DNA of 64,000 nt, taken from NCBI RefSeq assembly GCF_024614185.1, contig NZ_JAHTLF010000016.1, positions 1,240,001 through 1,304,000 on the forward strand. The letters run 5' to 3'. Position numbers and translations under genes: made by a program. The notes under the pieces were generated by a model, which saw only the letters and a program-made list of their open reading frames with translations, did not search any database and had not been told where the DNA came from. Shown piece after piece: positions 35,682 to 44,107 of the stretch (position 1 is the stretch's first letter; every line of letters starts with the position of its first letter). Source of the stretch: Nocardioides carbamazepini. GTDB lineage: Bacteria; Actinomycetota; Actinomycetes; Propionibacteriales; Nocardioidaceae.

Positions 35682-36134
35682 TCAGGGCAGGAGCAGCACC
35701 ACGGTCTCCGCGACCGCGGCGGGCTTGTCCTCGCCGTCGATCTCGATGACGTGCTTGAGCGTGGCCTGGTAGCCGCTGGGCAGCTCGGTGACCTCGGCCA
35801 GGGTGACCGTCAGCCGGATCCGCCGGCCCACCAGGACCGGGTGGGGGAAGCGCACCTTGTTGACGCCGTAGTTCAGCTTGGCGCCGGGGGTCTCGAAGGC
35901 GAAGATCGACTGGCCGAGCCACGGGATCAGCGACAGGGTGAGGTAGCCGTGGGCGATGGTGCCGCCGAACGGGCCGGCCTTCGCCTGCTCCACGTCGACG
36001 TGGATCCACTGGTGGTCACCGGTCGCCTCGGCGAACCGGTCGACCCGCTCCTGGGTGATCTCGACCCAGTCCCCGGTGCCGAGGACCTCCCCGTTGGCGG
36101 TGATCAGCTCGTCGAAGGTGGTGAAGGTCCGCAC
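35682..36134 (-). CDS. MaoC family dehydratase
   Basis: A 150-aa hot-dog-fold enoyl-CoA hydratase-like protein with the hydratase motif FAEATGDHQWIHVDVEQA carrying the catalytic Asp and His. It also has PFGGTIAHGYLTLSL, the second conserved stretch. It lies upstream of the CoA-transferase gene on the same strand, and both may be in one transcript that forms and hydrates an acyl-CoA. The gene diverges from the adenosine deaminase gene. Confidence 0.9.
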   Translation of the reverse strand: MRTFTTFDELITANGEVLGTGDWVEITQERVDRFAEATGDHQWIHVDVEQAKAGPFGGTIAHGYLTLSLIPWLGQSIFAFETPGAKLNYGVNKVRFPHPVLVGRRIRLTVTLAEVTELPSGYQATLKHVIEIDGEDKPAAVAETVVLLLP

Positions 36135-36178
36135 GTGTCTGCTCCTGGGGTCCGGGTGGAAGCGGTAAGAATGCGGTC

Positions 36179-37273
36179 ATGGAACCTACACGTGGCCTGC
36201 CGGAGGACCTGCTGCGGGCGGCACCCAAGGTGCTGCTCCACGACCACCTCGACGGTGGGCTGCGTCCCGCCACCATCGTGGAGCTCGCGGCCGGCGTCGA
36301 CCACGCCCTGCCGGAGACCGATGCCGAGGCGCTCGCGCAGTGGTTCGCGGAGGCCGCCGACTCGGGCTCCCTCGAGCGCTACCTGGAGACCTTCGCCCAC
36401 ACCGTCGGCGTCATGCAGACCGTCGAGGCGCTGACCCGGGTCGCCCGTGAGTGCGTCGAGGACCTCGCCGCCGACGGCGTCGTGTACGCCGAGATCCGCT
36501 ACGCCCCCGAGCTCCACGTCGAGTCCGGCCTCGGGCTCGAGGAGGTGGTGGCCGCCGTCCAGCAGGGCTTCGAGGAGGGCATGGCGGCGGCCGCCGCGTC
36601 CGGCAGCCGGATCATCGTCCGGCACCTGCTCACCGCGATGCGCCAGGCCGCGCGCGCCATGGAGATCGCCGAGCTCGCCATCGCCTGGCGCGACCGCGGC
36701 GTCGTCGGCTTCGACATCGCCGGTCCCGAGGCGGGCTATCCGCCCACCCGGTTCATCGACGCGTTCGAGTACCTCCAGCGCGAGAACTCCCACTTCACCA
36801 TCCACGCCGGCGAGGGCTTCGGCCTCCCGTCGATCTGGGAGGCCGTGCAGTGGTGCGGTGCCGACCGGCTCGGCCACGGCGTGCGGATCGTCGACGACAT
36901 CACGATCGACGAGGACGGCACGCCGCGCCTGGGCCGGCTGGCGTCGTACGTGCGGGACAAGCGGATCCCGCTCGAGATGTGCCCGTCGTCCAACGTGCAG
37001 ACCGGCGCCGCGCCGTCGCTCGCCGAGCACCCGATCCGGCTGCTGGCGTCGCTGCGGTTCCGGGTCACCGTCAACACCGACAACCGGCTGATGAGCCGCA
37101 CCACGCTGAGCCGGGAGTTCGGGCTGCTCGCCGAGACCTTCGACTACGGCTGGGCCGCGCTGGAGTGGCTGACCGTCAACGCGATGAAGTCCGCCTTCAT
37201 CCCCTACGACGAGCGCTACCGGCTGATCACCGAGACCATCAAGCCCTGGTACGCCGAGCAGCTGGGTCGCTGA
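36179..37273 (+). CDS. add: Adenosine deaminase
   Basis: A 364-aa zinc TIM-barrel enzyme converting adenosine or deoxyadenosine to inosine in purine salvage. The HxH motif is LLHDHLDGGLRP near residue 19; the further ligands and catalytic residues lie in TIHAGEGFG, DRLGHGVRI and NTDNRLMSRT. Substrate-site sequence is typical of true adenosine deaminases rather than adenine deaminase. Monocistronic. Confidence 0.93.
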   Translation: MEPTRGLPEDLLRAAPKVLLHDHLDGGLRPATIVELAAGVDHALPETDAEALAQWFAEAADSGSLERYLETFAHTVGVMQTVEALTRVARECVEDLAADGVVYAEIRYAPELHVESGLGLEEVVAAVQQGFEEGMAAAAASGSRIIVRHLLTAMRQAARAMEIAELAIAWRDRGVVGFDIAGPEAGYPPTRFIDAFEYLQRENSHFTIHAGEGFGLPSIWEAVQWCGADRLGHGVRIVDDITIDEDGTPRLGRLASYVRDKRIPLEMCPSSNVQTGAAPSLAEHPIRLLASLRFRVTVNTDNRLMSRTTLSREFGLLAETFDYGWAALEWLTVNAMKSAFIPYDERYRLITETIKPWYAEQLGR

Positions 37274-37277
37274 CCGC

Positions 37278-37793
37278 TCAGACCACGAACCAGAAGTGGG
37301 ACCAGCCGGCGACGCCGACCCGGTGCCCGGTCCACTGCTGCTCCCGGACGGTGACCAGCTGCCCCCGGGCGGGGTCGAACACCTCGACACCGCCCTCGAC
37401 GGCGCCCACGGCGAGCACCACGTGGCGGGGCAGCCACCGGTTGCCGAGATAGACGCCGACCGGCCGGCCGCGCAGCTGCTCGCGCAGGACGTCGTACCCG
37501 ATCGCGGGGCGGGGGCGCACGAACACCGTCGCGATGTGCTCGCCGGTCAGGGCGCGCAGCGCGTTGGCGACCGCCCAGGGCGGGGTGCCGAGTGCGCGCG
37601 GCCAGGGCATCTGGAGGCGGTCGCGCGGGCTGCGGGACGAGGTGAGGAGCCGGTGCTCCTCGGTGATGTCGTCGGGGTGCTCCGGGCGCCACTCGGTCAG
37701 CAGGGCGCGGGCGCCGAGCACGCTCGCGGCGCCGCAGCTGCGGGTGTCGGGCTGGCGGAGCCGGTCGGGGGCGAGGTCAGTCGGCCAGCGCAT
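37278..37793 (-). CDS. Cysteine-peptidase-like (C39-type) protein
   Basis: A 171-aa protein that I relate to the papain/C39 fold on pattern only. It has an N-terminal RSCGAASVLGARALL (nucleophilic Cys on a helix) and a C-terminal RHVVLAVGAVEGGVEVFDPA (His and Asp on strands). No signal peptide is obvious. Its start lies 17 bp inside the 3' end of the kinase gene, so the two genes are probably co-transcribed. Function unknown. Confidence 0.55.
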   Translation of the reverse strand: MRWPTDLAPDRLRQPDTRSCGAASVLGARALLTEWRPEHPDDITEEHRLLTSSRSPRDRLQMPWPRALGTPPWAVANALRALTGEHIATVFVRPRPAIGYDVLREQLRGRPVGVYLGNRWLPRHVVLAVGAVEGGVEVFDPARGQLVTVREQQWTGHRVGVAGWSHFWFVV

Positions 37794-38436
37794 GGTCGTC
37801 CTCCTGGTCGCGGCGCTCGCGCAGCTCGGCGAACGCCCGGTCGCCGGTGGCGACCCGGCAGCCGACAGCGGTCGCACGGCGGACGATCTGGCGCTGGGCA
37901 CGGGCGAGGGCCAGGCCGCGGCGGACCAGCACCAGGGGCGGCTTGCGGTGCTCGCGCAGGTCGCGGGTCAGCCGGCGCCAGAAGGTGACGACCGGGTGCT
38001 GGGTGATGCAGTACGCCGCGGCGAGGATGCCCGCGCGCCGGCACTCCTCGACGATCTCGGTCGCGAAGATCCCCTCCGCGCAGAACCGGCGGGCGTCGCC
38101 GAGCTCGAGGCGCTGCGTGCCGGTCCGGCGGCTCCCGGAGATCGAGTACACCGGCACCTCGGCGCTGCCCGTCGCGCAGAGCTCGCGCAGCCCGGCGAAC
38201 GCGTCCTCGTGGTTCCAGCTGCCGGGGTGGTCCCAGTCGACGAGGCCCGCCATGGTGAGGGGGCCGCCGTCGGCGATCAGCGGCAGCCCCGGCTCGTCGC
38301 CGTCGCGGTAGAAGTCGTCGAGCCGCAGGGTCGGCCAGCCGTACGCCTTCGCGAGCCGCTCGGCCAGTCGCGACTTGCCGGACCCGGACGGACCGGCGAG
38401 CACGATCACGCGGGCCCCGGGCCATCCGTCGGTCAT
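37777..38436 (-). CDS. Uridine kinase-like P-loop protein
   Basis: A 219-aa NTPase with Walker A VLAGPSGSGKSRLAERLA and the DDFYRDGDEPGLP segment typical of uridine kinase/phosphoribulokinase-like proteins, in which the Asp contacts the nucleoside. It could phosphorylate uridine or a related nucleoside; the location near the adenosine deaminase gene is suggestive but on the other strand. Confidence 0.82.
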   Translation of the reverse strand: MTDGWPGARVIVLAGPSGSGKSRLAERLAKAYGWPTLRLDDFYRDGDEPGLPLIADGGPLTMAGLVDWDHPGSWNHEDAFAGLRELCATGSAEVPVYSISGSRRTGTQRLELGDARRFCAEGIFATEIVEECRRAGILAAAYCITQHPVVTFWRRLTRDLREHRKPPLVLVRRGLALARAQRQIVRRATAVGCRVATGDRAFAELRERRDQEDDHALAD

Positions 38437-38495
38437 GAGGGTCGAGTCTGCCGTACCTGCCGCGGGGGAGCGAGCCGGCGCAGTAGGTTCGGCCC

Positions 38496-39692
38496 ATGGG
38501 AGAGGGAGGACGGCGTCCGCGCCGCTGGGTCAGGATCACCGTGCTGTCGCTGCTGGCGCTGGTGGTCGTCGCCGCGATCGGGTTCTTCACGTTCGCGCCG
38601 AGGATCGTCGAGAGCGGCATGAATAAGGTCGACCCGGCGGACCTGCCGGAGGTGAGCCCGGAGACGCAGCGGCTGCACGACTCGCTGCAGGTCGTCGACA
38701 TGCACGCCGACACGCTGATGTGGGACCGCGACCTGCTGGACCGGTCCGGGCGTGGTCACCTGGACCTGCCGCGGATGGAGGACGGGAACGTCGCGCTGCA
38801 GGTCTTCTCGTCGGTGTCGAAGTCCCCGAAGGGACAGAACTACGACAGCAACTCGGCTGACAGCGACAACATCACGTTGCTCACCTTTGCGCAGCTCCAG
38901 CCGCCGCGAACCTGGACCTCGCTGCTGCAGCGCTCGCTCTACCACGGCGAGAAGCTCCACAAGGCCACCCGTGAGTCGCACGGCTCACTGCGGCTGATCC
39001 GCTCCCGGCGCGACCTGGACCGGCTGATCGCCGACCGCGAGGGCGGCAAGCAGGTCACCGGCGCCCTGTTCTCCGTCGAGGGCCTGCAGAACCTCGAGGG
39101 GGACTTCGACAACCTCGACCGGCTCTACGACGCCGACATGCGGATGGCCGGCTTCACCCACTTCTTCGACAACGAGGTCGCGGGATCGATGCACGGCGAG
39201 GAGAAGGGCGGGCTCACCGACCTGGGCCGGAAGGTCTTCGCCGAGATGGAGCGCCGCGGCATCGTCGTCGACATCGCCCACGCCAGCCACGACGCGGTCG
39301 CCGAGATGCTCTCGCTCGCCACCAGGCCGGTGGTGCTCAGCCACGGCGGCGTCCAGGCCACCTGCGACGTCAACCGCAACCTCACCGACGACGAGATCCG
39401 CGGCGTCGCCGCCACCGGGGGCGTCGTCGGCGTCGGCTACTGGGACGCCGCGGTCTGCACCCTGAGCACCGCCGCCGTCGTCGACGCCATCGACCACGTC
39501 GTGCAGGTCGGCGGCATCGAGACCGCCGCCCTCGGCAGCGACTACGACGGCGCCACCACCGTCGGCTGGGACACCACCCACCTCGCCGCCATCACCCAGG
39601 AGCTCGTGGACCGTGGGTACGACGACGCGTCGATCGCCGCGATCATGGGCGGCAACACACTGCGGGTGCTTCGGGCGACGCTGCCGGACTGA
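38496..39692 (+). CDS. Membrane dipeptidase (M19 family)
   Basis: A 398-aa zinc dipeptidase with an N-terminal membrane anchor (residues about 12-32) and a renal-dipeptidase TIM barrel. Metal ligands are in VVDMHADTL, VEGLQ, VLSHGG and the SDYDGA stretch. It would cleave dipeptides, possibly D-containing, outside the cytoplasm. Single gene, divergent from the kinase gene. Confidence 0.92.
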   Translation: MGEGGRRPRRWVRITVLSLLALVVVAAIGFFTFAPRIVESGMNKVDPADLPEVSPETQRLHDSLQVVDMHADTLMWDRDLLDRSGRGHLDLPRMEDGNVALQVFSSVSKSPKGQNYDSNSADSDNITLLTFAQLQPPRTWTSLLQRSLYHGEKLHKATRESHGSLRLIRSRRDLDRLIADREGGKQVTGALFSVEGLQNLEGDFDNLDRLYDADMRMAGFTHFFDNEVAGSMHGEEKGGLTDLGRKVFAEMERRGIVVDIAHASHDAVAEMLSLATRPVVLSHGGVQATCDVNRNLTDDEIRGVAATGGVVGVGYWDAAVCTLSTAAVVDAIDHVVQVGGIETAALGSDYDGATTVGWDTTHLAAITQELVDRGYDDASIAAIMGGNTLRVLRATLPD

Positions 39693-39719
39693 CCCGGGGG
39701 CTCGGCGACGGAGCCGAGG

Positions 39720-41390
39720 TCAGCGGGGGACCCTCACCGCCCGGGTGAGTGCCTGGGTGCCGGTATGGCCGACGGCGGTCCAGGTCACCCGGGCCCGGAC
39801 CTTGGCGCCGCGGTCCTTGCGGGTCACCCGGTAGGTCGTGGCGGTGGCGCCCGTGATCGCCTTGCCGTTGCGCAGCCACTGCACCGTGACCTGGGCGCCC
39901 GGCACGCTCGCCTGGCCGGTGGCCACGACGAGCTTGCGCACCACCTTGTGCCGCGTCTTGACCGTGATCGTGGGAGCGGTGGCCGTCATCGCCGCGACCG
40001 ACACCGGCGGAGTCCGGGGTGCGCCGATGAGCGCGTCGGACACGGCGGCCGTCGAGGGCAGATAGCCGCTCCTCGTGCCGGAGACGGCGACCGTGATGGT
40101 GGCGCCGTCGTCGCTGTCGGTGAGGGTGTACGTCGATGCCGTGGCGTCCGCGATCGGCGCGCCGTTGCGCCGCCACTGGTAGCCGATCGCGGCGTCGGCG
40201 GGGAGCCAGCCGCCGGGGGTCGCGGTCAGGGTCTGCCCGACCCGGGCGGTGCCGCTGATGGTGGGCGGAGCCAGGTTGGTCACCGGGGTCTGCAGAGCGG
40301 CGACGAGGTGACTGTTGCCGACGGCGACGTCGAGCACCGGCCGACCGGCCACGTTGGCCGGCAGGAACGCCCGGTTGTCGCTGTCCGCCGCCGTGCACGA
40401 GGGGTCGACGGTGTCGGGGCAGCCGGCCCGGTGGATGTACCGGTAGCCGTCGTCGCCCCAGAGGAAGAGCTCGCCCGTGTCGGTGACGGCACTGGTCATC
40501 GTGGCGCCGACGTCGATGGCGACGACGTGCTCGTCCGTCAGCTCCGCGGGAGGCGCCGGGGGGAAGTAGCCCCACGTGTAGACCTTGCCGGCGTCATCGA
40601 TGGCGGCGTACTTGTTGTCGCCACCGGCGGAGATGTCGACGAAATGCCGGCCCGGATCCGGGGCGGGCACCGTCCCGAACGGCGCGCCCCACATGACGAT
40701 CGACCCGTCCGCCTTCAGCGCCAGGCTGCTCACGCGGTCACCCGCGATCGCGATCACGCCCGACTGCGCCGCCGGCGGTACGACGGCCTCGCCCCACAGG
40801 TTGTTGCCCCAGGCGTAGACCTTTCCGCCCGCCTCGTCGGTCAGCGCGAGCGCGGCGCCGCCCATCGCGACCTTGGTGACGTTCTTGTCGGACAGCGCCG
40901 CGGGGACGGCGTGGGCGGAGCCCCAGGTGTGGACGGTGTGGTTCGCAGTCAACGCGATCATCCCGTAGAAGAAGGCATCGATCGCCGTGACGGTCTGGCT
41001 CGCGAGCGCTGCTGGTGGCGCCGTGCCCCAGCCGTTGGCCGGCACCCCGGCGTACCCCCACACGTGCACCTTGCCGTCGCTGTCGAGCGCGACGGAGTTC
41101 GTGTCGGAGGCCGCGACCGCGGTGATCCTCTTGCCGGCGAGATCGGCCGGGACGTCCTGCTGGCCGTAGTAGTTGTCGGCGTACCCGTAGACGCTGTCGC
41201 CGTCCTGGTCGTTCGCCGGGTCGCGGTCACCCCAGGCGGCGGTGTTGCCGACGACGGTCCCGATCGCCTCGGCCGCGTGGGCGGCAGGAACCGGTGCGAG
41301 CCCGGCAACGCCGGCAAGGCTCGCGGTCAGGGTGAGGGTGAGCAGGCCGGGACGCAGCGGACGCAGCACAGGAGGCACCGCCCCAGCCAA
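39720..41390 (-). CDS. Secreted RCC1-repeat protein with Ig-like C-terminus
   Basis: A 556-aa exported protein. A signal peptide ends at AAHAAEAIG near residue 40. Residues about 45-360 form RCC1-type propeller repeats (VHVWGYAGVPANGWG, VYAWGNNLWGEAVVP, LFLWGDDGYRYIH). Two C-terminal beta-sandwich segments follow, including ISGTARVGQTLTATPGGWLP. Such proteins are common on actinobacterial surfaces; ligand unknown. It is convergent with the dipeptidase gene. Confidence 0.82.
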   Translation of the reverse strand: MAGAVPPVLRPLRPGLLTLTLTASLAGVAGLAPVPAAHAAEAIGTVVGNTAAWGDRDPANDQDGDSVYGYADNYYGQQDVPADLAGKRITAVAASDTNSVALDSDGKVHVWGYAGVPANGWGTAPPAALASQTVTAIDAFFYGMIALTANHTVHTWGSAHAVPAALSDKNVTKVAMGGAALALTDEAGGKVYAWGNNLWGEAVVPPAAQSGVIAIAGDRVSSLALKADGSIVMWGAPFGTVPAPDPGRHFVDISAGGDNKYAAIDDAGKVYTWGYFPPAPPAELTDEHVVAIDVGATMTSAVTDTGELFLWGDDGYRYIHRAGCPDTVDPSCTAADSDNRAFLPANVAGRPVLDVAVGNSHLVAALQTPVTNLAPPTISGTARVGQTLTATPGGWLPADAAIGYQWRRNGAPIADATASTYTLTDSDDGATITVAVSGTRSGYLPSTAAVSDALIGAPRTPPVSVAAMTATAPTITVKTRHKVVRKLVVATGQASVPGAQVTVQWLRNGKAITGATATTYRVTRKDRGAKVRARVTWTAVGHTGTQALTRAVRVPR

Positions 41391-41432
41391 CTCGTGCCGA
41401 GTCGATCGCGCAGTGGGGATCGTGCGTAATCG

Positions 41433-42743
41433 CTACCCGTCCGGTGGGCTGGGGTCGTCGGTGTCGTGGATGGGGTGGGTGCCGTGGTGGTCGACGCGGA
41501 ACCGGAACCCGGCGGGGCTGGTCCAGATGTAGGTGGCCGGCATCGGGATTTCGTAGTGCCAGGTGGAGTGGGTCTTGGCCCGATGGTGGCGTCGGCACAG
41601 GGCGACTTCGTTGCACGGACAGGTGAGTCCGCCCTGACCGTAGGGTCGGGCGTGGTCGATGTCGCAGCGTTGCGCGGGTCGGGTGCAGTGGGGGAACCGA
41701 CACGTGTGGTCGCGCAGGATCACGCGGGTGCGGTGGCGGTCGGGGATCTCGTAGGAGTCGACGGGGAGGTGGTCGGCGAGGTCGATGACCGGTCGCACGA
41801 TGATCGTGGTGTCCTTGGCCCGCAGCCATTCCCGGATCTGTGCCGAGGTGATGGGGCAGCGGCCCTCGTCCCACCGACCGACCGGGTTCGCCAACGGGTG
41901 ATCGTCGCTGATGGTGGTGTCGGTGATGTGGACGTTGAGGACGACCTTGCGGCCGGGGACGGTGGCGAGGATCTCGCCGGTGTCGGGGTCGGGGATCAGC
42001 AGGTCCAGGGCGAGGTCGTGGCGGGCGAGCTCGGCGGCGGCCTTGGAGCGCCGCACGTCGAGCGTCGAGTCGTCACCGAGCCGGGCGAGGGTCTCGGCTC
42101 GTCGGGCGACCGCTTGGTTCAGGTCGTGTCCGTCGGCGGCGTCGAGGAGTCCGTCGAGGTGGACCAGGCCGTGCTCGTCGACTCCACCGATGTCGAACCG
42201 GCGCCGGTCAGCGGCGGCCTGTCGTTCGGCCTCGGCGCGTTCGGGGTCGAACCGGATCACCGCCTCGGCGACGAGTCGTTCGAGTTGTGCCCACCCGACG
42301 CCGGAGGCATCGAAGAGCTGCCGGTCGACGAACGCGGCCGCGTCGGCTGAGAGGGGGCGGGTGAGGTCGGCGATCCGTTCGGCCCGCCACGGCGCCAACC
42401 GGCCCGCGGCCACGGCGGCGTAGACGTGGGGGAGGCGCCAGGCGCACTCGATGACCCGACCGACGTAGGCCCGGCCACCGTCCGGGGTGCGGCCGAGGAC
42501 GGCGATGAGCTCCATCAACGCGAACTCCGACACCAACGGTGCCCCGCCACCGGCGATCGGGACGCCGGTGTCGAGGTACCCCTCGGTGATCGCCGCGCCT
42601 TCGGGGCTGTCGACGATGTGGTCGCCGGCCCAGGTGACGATCCCCGCCCACTCCTCGACGAGGAGCTGGTTGCGGGCCTCGACCCCAGCACCCAGACGCG
42701 ACAGCAGCGAGGCTGTCGTGCGGGGCCGGGTTCCGAGATCCAT
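41433..42743 (-). CDS. DUF222/HNH endonuclease domain protein (13E12 family)
   Basis: A 436-aa member with an N-terminal DUF222 and a complete C-terminal HNH zinc site: CRFPHCTRPAQRCDIDHARP and CNEVALCRRHHRAKTHSTW. Unlike the copy at 10179-11669, the zinc cysteines are intact. Function unproven; family members behave like mobile or multi-copy nucleases. Confidence 0.88.
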   Translation of the reverse strand: MDLGTRPRTTASLLSRLGAGVEARNQLLVEEWAGIVTWAGDHIVDSPEGAAITEGYLDTGVPIAGGGAPLVSEFALMELIAVLGRTPDGGRAYVGRVIECAWRLPHVYAAVAAGRLAPWRAERIADLTRPLSADAAAFVDRQLFDASGVGWAQLERLVAEAVIRFDPERAEAERQAAADRRRFDIGGVDEHGLVHLDGLLDAADGHDLNQAVARRAETLARLGDDSTLDVRRSKAAAELARHDLALDLLIPDPDTGEILATVPGRKVVLNVHITDTTISDDHPLANPVGRWDEGRCPITSAQIREWLRAKDTTIIVRPVIDLADHLPVDSYEIPDRHRTRVILRDHTCRFPHCTRPAQRCDIDHARPYGQGGLTCPCNEVALCRRHHRAKTHSTWHYEIPMPATYIWTSPAGFRFRVDHHGTHPIHDTDDPSPPDG

Positions 42744-42861
42744 GACTGGATTCTCCCATCCGGCTACGACACTTCAAAGCGGCGGAAACCCGCTTGTGGA
42801 CAGGCGAAACCCGATCAGCGGGATGTGGAGAGCCAACGTCACCATCCGTGACAGAAGTGCC

Positions 42862-42921
42862 CGAACCACGGCCTCCCGAACCACGGCCTCCCGAACCACG
42901 GCCTCCCGAACCACGGCCTCC
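42862..42921. repeat. 15-bp tandem repeat (four units)
   Basis: Four perfect head-to-tail copies of CGAACCACGGCCTCC, followed by a degenerate fifth. They lie in the gene-poor stretch 42744-43058 upstream of the HNH gene, which otherwise holds nothing I can name. Confidence 0.9.
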
Positions 42922-43058
42922 CGGACCGCAGCCCGACCGCCGAACCCAGCCTCCTCCCTACCCTTCTCGTCGCTGCCCTTTCGGAACGCAACCGGCTACG
43001 AGACTGAAGCGCACGGGCAGTTCCGGAGCCCTCCGCCGGTGCCTCCGTGCCCTGCCGG

Positions 43059-43220
43059 TCAACGGACGCGGCCGCGCAGTGCTGCGTCGAGGGCGGCCCG
43101 GGGGAGGGGATCGTCCGGGCAGGCGTCTTCGAAGACCGACAGGACGGGCTGCGCCGCGGCCTGCGCGAATCGCGCGACCTCACGCAGCTTGTCGGGCGTC
43201 AGCTCGAAGTCACCCGCCAT
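43059..43220 (-). pseudogene. Truncated putative immunity protein family fragment
   Basis: A 53-codon ORF reading GDFELTPDKLREVARFAQAA and FEDACPDDPLPRAALDAA resembles the N-terminus of an actinobacterial putative immunity protein of about 170 aa. A stop follows soon after ALDAA, and the rest is absent. It probably represents a 3' deletion remnant. It sits on the same strand just downstream of the ALDH-like gene. Confidence 0.5.
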
Positions 43221-43237
43221 GGGGTGCGGGCGCCGAC

Positions 43238-44107
43238 TCAGATCCCGATGGGGTGCCAGACCGTCTTGTGCTCCACGAAGCCGGTCATGGGGGACAGCCC
43301 GGGGTCGTTGGTCCAGTCGGGTTCGGTCTCCGGCGCCCGGCGGACGCGTTTGAGGTTGTCGGCGGCCGCGACCTCGAGCGAGGTGGCGAGCTCGGCGTCC
43401 CCGGCGACGCCGGCGAGGTCGATGGCGTTGACGTCCATGTGCGCGGCCAGCCATGGGCCGAGGACCACGGCGTCGCCGGTGAGGATGTTGACCACGCCGC
43501 CGGGGACGTCGGAGGTGGCGAGCACCTCGGAGAAGGTGACGGCGGGCAGTGGCCGGTCGTAGGACGACACGACGACCGCGACGTTGCCGGTCACGATGAC
43601 CGGCGCGACGACGGAGACCAGGCCCAGCAGCGACGAGGACTGCGGGGCGAGGACGCCGACGACGCCGGTCGGCTCAGGAGCGGTGTGGTTGAAGAACGGG
43701 CCGGCGACCGGGTTGGCGTTGCCGATGACCTGGGCGAGCTTGTCGGCCCAGCCGGCGTACCAGACCAGCCGGTCGATGGCGGCGTCGACCTGGCTACGTG
43801 CGGCGGCCGCGGTGATGCCCTCGGACTGGCGCACGGCCTCCTCGAACTGCGGGCGGCGGTCCTCCATGACCTCGGCGATCCGGTACAGGATCTGGCCGCG
43901 GTTGTACGCCGTCCGCCCGGCCCATCCGGAAGCAGCCTTGCGGGCGGCGACGACGGCGTCGCGGACGTCCTTGCGGGAGGCGAGGGCGGCATTGGCCACG
44001 AACCTCCCCTTGCTGTCGGCGACCTCGTAGGAGTGCCCCGACTCCGAGCGCGGGAACGCGCCGCCGATGTAGAGCTTGTAGGTCTTGCGCACGTCGATGC
44101 GAGCCAT
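43238..44107 (-). CDS. Aldehyde dehydrogenase-like protein lacking the catalytic domain
   Basis: A 289-aa ALDH homologue covering only the NAD-binding half (for example KLYIGGAFPRSESGHSYEV and NILTGDAVVLGPWLAAHM). It ends at KTVWHPIGI. The catalytic Cys and Glu regions of the family are absent, so it cannot be an ordinary dehydrogenase. It overlaps the full-length ALDH gene by one base, and both follow deoC. A structural or regulatory partner role is a reasonable guess. Confidence 0.78.
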   Translation of the reverse strand: MARIDVRKTYKLYIGGAFPRSESGHSYEVADSKGRFVANAALASRKDVRDAVVAARKAASGWAGRTAYNRGQILYRIAEVMEDRRPQFEEAVRQSEGITAAAARSQVDAAIDRLVWYAGWADKLAQVIGNANPVAGPFFNHTAPEPTGVVGVLAPQSSSLLGLVSVVAPVIVTGNVAVVVSSYDRPLPAVTFSEVLATSDVPGGVVNILTGDAVVLGPWLAAHMDVNAIDLAGVAGDAELATSLEVAAADNLKRVRRAPETEPDWTNDPGLSPMTGFVEHKTVWHPIGI

